Notes under the pieces: model-generated
Database searches by the model: none
The model's input: only the letters and a program-made list of their open reading frames with translations
What the model was told of the DNA's origin: nothing
Source: Alphaproteobacteria bacterium
Lineage (GTDB): Bacteria > Pseudomonadota > Alphaproteobacteria > RF32 > CAG-239
Length of the DNA: 9,032 bases
Reading direction: 5' to 3'
Assembly (NCBI GenBank): GCA_017557925.1
Contig: JAFYWO010000192.1
Span: forward strand, 1-9,032
Position numbers and translations under genes: made by a program
In this document: in pieces, positions 6,729-9,032 of the stretch
Position numbering within the stretch: position 1 is the stretch's first letter
Layout: every line of letters begins with the position of its first letter

Positions 6729-7936
6729 TAAAGGTCCTCCTCTATTGCCTTTTTTATCATATAAAGACCATTTTGTGTATCTTCTGCAATCAAAAGAGCT
6801 AAACCGGATTTTTCTAAAATTTCGGTTGCTTCATCTTTATTTGTTCCTTCAAATCTAACAACTAAAGGAATATTAAGCCCTAAATCGTTGGCAACGGTAA
6901 TAATACCGTCTGCGATTAAATTACATCTCAAAAAACCACCCAAAATATTTATAAAAATTCCATCAACTTTGGGATTTGTCATAATAAGTTTTAAGCTTGC
7001 TGCTATTTTGTCTCTATCAACACCACCCTTTAAGTTCAAAAAACAAGCCGTGTCCATACCCAAATATTTTGCTTCATTCATTGTATTTATAGCAAGTCCG
7101 TCACCATTAACAATAATTCCGATACCGCTATTTAGTTCTTTGTATTGAAAACCATATTTTGATGCAATAAATTCTCTTTCCTCAATTTCAGCTTCATCAG
7201 CCATAACTTGTATATCTTTATGTTTATGAAGTGCATTCGGATCAAAACATATCTTTGCGTCTATAACCCAAATTTTACCTTCTTTATCAATTCCAATAGG
7301 GTTAATCTCAAGTAAAGAAGCATCATATTCATAAAATACATTTAACAGTCTGTTTGTAAAATCTTTAATTTCTTCAGTTGAAGCATTTGATTTCATAAAG
7401 TTTAATAACTCATTTGCTTGAGCAGTAGTAATTTTCCTGTTTGTTCCAATATTTAATTTGAAAATTTCTTCAGGATTCTCCTCTAAAACATTTATAAAGT
7501 AAGCCTTGTCTACATCAAAAACAGTAGAAGCAAATAACATGACAGAAGCTTTTACTCTATCAATAGCAATTCCTAAATAATATTTTTTGCAAGATTTTAT
7601 ATACTCTTCAACATATACTCGGCTGACCAAACGTCCTTTGGCACCGGTTTGGTTGGTAATAAGCATATTTTCTAACATATCATCAGCATTAGAATATACA
7701 TCATCAATAGTTTTAGATAACCTTATACCACCTTTGTTGCCTGCCCTTTTATCTGAGAACCTCCCACCAAATCTGGAATCACTTTGAATTTGTGCCTTAA
7801 CAATCCAAGGGCCGTTTTTATTTATTTTTTCAGCTGATATTTTAGCCTCATTAGGAGTATAAGCAACAAGCCCTTCAGGAACTCTTATCCCAAATTTCTT
7901 AAAAATTTTTTTTGCTTGATACTCGTGAATAATCAT
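6728..7936 (-). CDS. sucC: Succinyl-CoA synthetase beta-subunit homologue, divergent ATP-grasp
   Basis: A 402-residue protein homologous to SucC (E. coli 388). An ATP-grasp domain occupies about 1-235 and a CoA-ligase domain the remainder. Recognisable blocks are HEYQAKKIF (4-12), GPWIVKAQ (42-49), the metal/phosphohistidine-side LLEINP (208-213, keeping the equivalent of Glu197-beta), DAK (226-228), ILGGFLRC (331-338) and VRFEGTN (360-366). The nucleotide loop that normally reads HAGGRGKAGG is instead QSDSRFGGRFSDKRAGNKGG (51-70), about 10 residues longer and lacking the histidine and glycine run. NGAG is NGDG (277-280), and DVGGGA is NLKGGV (301-306). The ATG overlaps the sufE stop (ATGA), with AAGGAAA 8 nt upstream. 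The partner alpha subunit directly downstream is equally divergent at the active site, suggesting that the two changed together. The fold is certain; the substrate and activity are unknown. Confidence 0.9.
   Translation of the reverse strand: MIIHEYQAKKIFKKFGIRVPEGLVAYTPNEAKISAEKINKNGPWIVKAQIQSDSRFGGRFSDKRAGNKGGIRLSKTIDDVYSNADDMLENMLITNQTGAKGRLVSRVYVEEYIKSCKKYYLGIAIDRVKASVMLFASTVFDVDKAYFINVLEENPEEIFKLNIGTNRKITTAQANELLNFMKSNASTEEIKDFTNRLLNVFYEYDASLLEINPIGIDKEGKIWVIDAKICFDPNALHKHKDIQVMADEAEIEEREFIASKYGFQYKELNSGIGIIVNGDGLAINTMNEAKYLGMDTACFLNLKGGVDRDKIAASLKLIMTNPKVDGIFINILGGFLRCNLIADGIITVANDLGLNIPLVVRFEGTNKDEATEILEKSGLALLIAEDTQNGLYMIKKAIEEDL
6735..6742 (-). promoter_or_regulatory. Strong ribosome binding site of the sucD-like gene
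   Basis: GAGGAGGA on the minus strand, inside the 3' end of the sucC-like gene, 6-7 nt before the sucD-like ATG. It is the closest match to the consensus AGGAGG in the operon. This argues that the alpha-like subunit is still actively translated despite its lost catalytic residues. Confidence 0.7.
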
Positions 7937-8346
7937 TCAGTTTCCTTTATTTTTTGTTCGGCATAATATTTAATTTTATCAACCATAGACAACATACCAC
8001 TCCTTCTGTTAGGTGTAATATGTTCCCTTAAACCTATTTTATCAAAAATTTCCTCAACATCAATATCTAAAATCTCTTGTGCAGATTTATCTTTAAAAAT
8101 TTCAAAAACAATAGCAATAATTCCTCTGACAATTATGGCATCACTATCACCTTCAAAATATATTTTATCATTTTCTAAATGAGGAATAATCCAAACTTGT
8201 GATTGGCAACCATCAATCTTCCATTCATCAATTTTTTTATCTTCACTCAAATGAGGTAACTCATTTCCCAACTCAATTAAATATTTATATTTATCCTCCC
8301 ATCCGTCTAAAAAAGAAAAATCTTCAATTAGTGTATCAATTCTCAT
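7933..8346 (-). CDS. sufE: SufE family sulfur-acceptor protein
   Basis: A 137-residue cytosolic protein that takes the persulfide sulfur from the SufS cysteine desulfurase, stimulates it, and passes the sulfur towards the Fe-S scaffold. The family signature DGCQSQVW is at 45-52, with Cys47 as the acceptor cysteine. It is preceded by the usual YLIELGNELP helix (22-31) and followed by the FEGDSDAIIVRGIIAIV core (64-80). GLREHITPNRRSGMLSM (105-121) matches the conserved C-terminal SufE motif, and the length is typical. The start ATG has AAGGAGAA at a good distance, 14 nt after sufT. The TGA stop overlaps the start of the sucC-like gene. Placement two genes after sufS supports a SufS-SufE pair as opposed to SufU. 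Confidence 0.96.
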   Translation of the reverse strand: MRIDTLIEDFSFLDGWEDKYKYLIELGNELPHLSEDKKIDEWKIDGCQSQVWIIPHLENDKIYFEGDSDAIIVRGIIAIVFEIFKDKSAQEILDIDVEEIFDKIGLREHITPNRRSGMLSMVDKIKYYAEQKIKETE

Positions 8347-8360
8347 AATATTCTCCTTTT

Positions 8361-8795
8361 CTAAATCATTTCAAGCATCATTCTTGCTTCTTCGCTTAAT
8401 CTTTCTAATGTCCAAGCCGGTTCCCAAACAACTTCAACCTCAACTTTTCCAACACCTTTAACAAGAGCAACAGCATCAGCAACTTGTTGAGGTAAAACTC
8501 CGGCAACAGGACACCCTGGAGCAGTTAAAGACATATCAATATGAATATCTGCGTTATCTTCATCTTGATTTATTTTGTAAATAAGACCTAAATCATAAAC
8601 ATTTATAGGGATTTCAGGGTCAAAAACTGTTTTAATAGCCTCAACAATATCAAGCATTTTTGCTTTTTCTGTACCTTTTTCAAGCATAATACCGGCATAC
8701 GCCTTATATACAGGCAATTCATCGTCAATACTCATAGCTTCAAGTAATTGAATTTCTGTTTCATCTAATTCTTTTTCTTTAGTATCATCAGCCAT
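8361..8795 (-). CDS. sufT: SufT-type MIP18/DUF59 Fe-S assembly factor
   Basis: A 144-residue cytosolic protein. Its C-terminal 100 residues are a MIP18/PaaD-like (DUF59) domain. They contain the signature DPEIPINVYDLGLIY (59-73), the MSLTAPGCP stretch with Cys95 (88-96) and the VWEPAW motif (123-128) near the end. SufT proteins help mature Fe-S proteins, especially under high Fe-S demand, and are commonly found in suf operons. The first about 45 residues are an acidic extension (DDTKEKELDETE...) of the kind many SufT proteins have. The ATG lies 15 nt after the sufS stop with only a weak GAAGAAA Shine-Dalgarno. The neighbours sufS and sufE make the SufT assignment stronger than a PaaD role. 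Confidence 0.92.
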   Translation of the reverse strand: MADDTKEKELDETEIQLLEAMSIDDELPVYKAYAGIMLEKGTEKAKMLDIVEAIKTVFDPEIPINVYDLGLIYKINQDEDNADIHIDMSLTAPGCPVAGVLPQQVADAVALVKGVGKVEVEVVWEPAWTLERLSEEARMMLEMI

Positions 8796-8810
8796 CTTAT
8801 TATTTTCTTC

Positions 8811-9032
8811 TTAAATAAAAAAACTTTTTGCCTTTTGTAATGTTTTAACAAAAATGTCAACATCTTCTTTTATGCTATATATACCAAGAGAAGCTCTTGT
8901 CAATGAATTATATCCGAGTTTATTGACTAAAGGTTCTGCACAAAAGTGTCCGGTTCTAACCCCTACACCTTCTTTACCTAAAACAAAGGCTAAATCTTGA
9001 GGATGAATACCATCTATTGCAAAAGAAAAAAC
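8811..9032 (-). CDS. sufS: Cysteine desulfurase SufS, C-terminal part (runs off window)
   Basis: The last 73 residues of a PLP-dependent group II cysteine desulfurase, reading in from the right edge to a TAA at 8813-8811. This frame lacks a start inside the window because the 5' end is outside. The diagnostic piece is VRTGHFCAEPL (visible residues 25-35), which holds the catalytic cysteine (visible residue 31) that forms the persulfide; most SufS have HHC where this has HFC. It is followed by the typical TRASLGIYSIKEDVDIFV helix region. SufS releases sulfur from cysteine and hands it to SufE, encoded two genes downstream. The PLP lysine and N-terminal domains cannot be seen. Its stop is 15 nt before sufT. 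Confidence 0.93.
   Translation of the reverse strand, partial: VFSFAIDGIHPQDLAFVLGKEGVGVRTGHFCAEPLVNKLGYNSLTRASLGIYSIKEDVDIFVKTLQKAKSFFI

Larger units (their letters stand above)
5140..9032 (-). other. Probable sufS-sufT-sufE-sucC-sucD-comF operon
   Basis: Six same-strand genes with spacings of 15 nt (sufS-sufT), 14 nt (sufT-sufE), a 4-nt ATGA overlap (sufE-sucC), a 1-nt TAATG overlap (sucC-sucD) and a 1-nt TAATG overlap (sucD-comF). There is no internal terminator, and the operon ends at the hairpin at 5114-5141. The promoter and any upstream suf genes (sufB, sufC, sufD or a regulator) lie beyond the right edge. The overlaps make co-transcription, and probably coupled translation of the last four genes, very likely. 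Confidence 0.8.

Noticed and set aside
6358..7787. Plus-strand ORFs of 66-86 codons inside the sucC- and sucD-like genes
   Set aside because: Antisense shadows rich in Ile, Ser and Pro that arise from AT-rich codon use; the opposite frames are clear homologues.
1..9032. Mobile element, CRISPR array or prophage
   Set aside because: No transposase, integrase, direct repeats with spacers, terminal inverted repeats or tRNA attachment site could be found by reading either strand.

Overview
The window is AT-rich (by eye about one third G+C), densely coded and uses the standard bacterial code: sufE ends in TGA, so TGA is a stop. The TolC protein has an outer-membrane factor layout, and its C-terminal tail (LYD...KW) resembles alphaproteobacterial TolC. 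The SUF proteins and ComF fit the same group. I infer an uncultured, probably host-associated, low-GC alphaproteobacterium. That placement is inference from motifs, not from a search.

Layout. (1) Positions 1-741, + strand: the 3' end of an unrecognised, lysine- and glutamate-rich protein that is open to the left edge. A hairpin at 740-771 separates it from the convergent glgP. (2) Positions 791-3298, - strand: a full-length glycogen phosphorylase, most likely starting at a TTG behind a good Shine-Dalgarno. (3) About 150 nt of divergent leader between glgP and tolC. (4) Positions 3482-5111, + strand: tolC followed closely by a 79-residue hypothetical protein. A bidirectional hairpin at 5114-5141 closes this unit against the convergent SUF operon. 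(5) Positions 9032 down to 5140, - strand: a tightly packed operon, sufS (C-terminal part only) - sufT - sufE - sucC-like - sucD-like - comF. The last four genes are linked by 1-4 nt stop/start overlaps. No gene-free stretch exceeds 300 nt, and I see no tRNA, rRNA, IS element or CRISPR.

How the genes fit together. SufS and SufE form the cysteine desulfurase/sulfur-acceptor pair of Fe-S cluster assembly, and SufT is a maturation factor that usually sits beside them. The most unusual content is the sucC/sucD pair locked between sufE and comF. Both are intact and clearly homologous to succinyl-CoA synthetase. However, the alpha subunit has lost the GHAGA loop with the phospho-accepting histidine and the partner glutamate, and the beta subunit has lost the HAGGRG nucleotide-binding loop. 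As written, this pair should not catalyse the classical phosphohistidine reaction. It looks like a repurposed or degenerate CoA-ligase-type complex co-expressed with Fe-S assembly, and it is the best candidate in the window for something undescribed.
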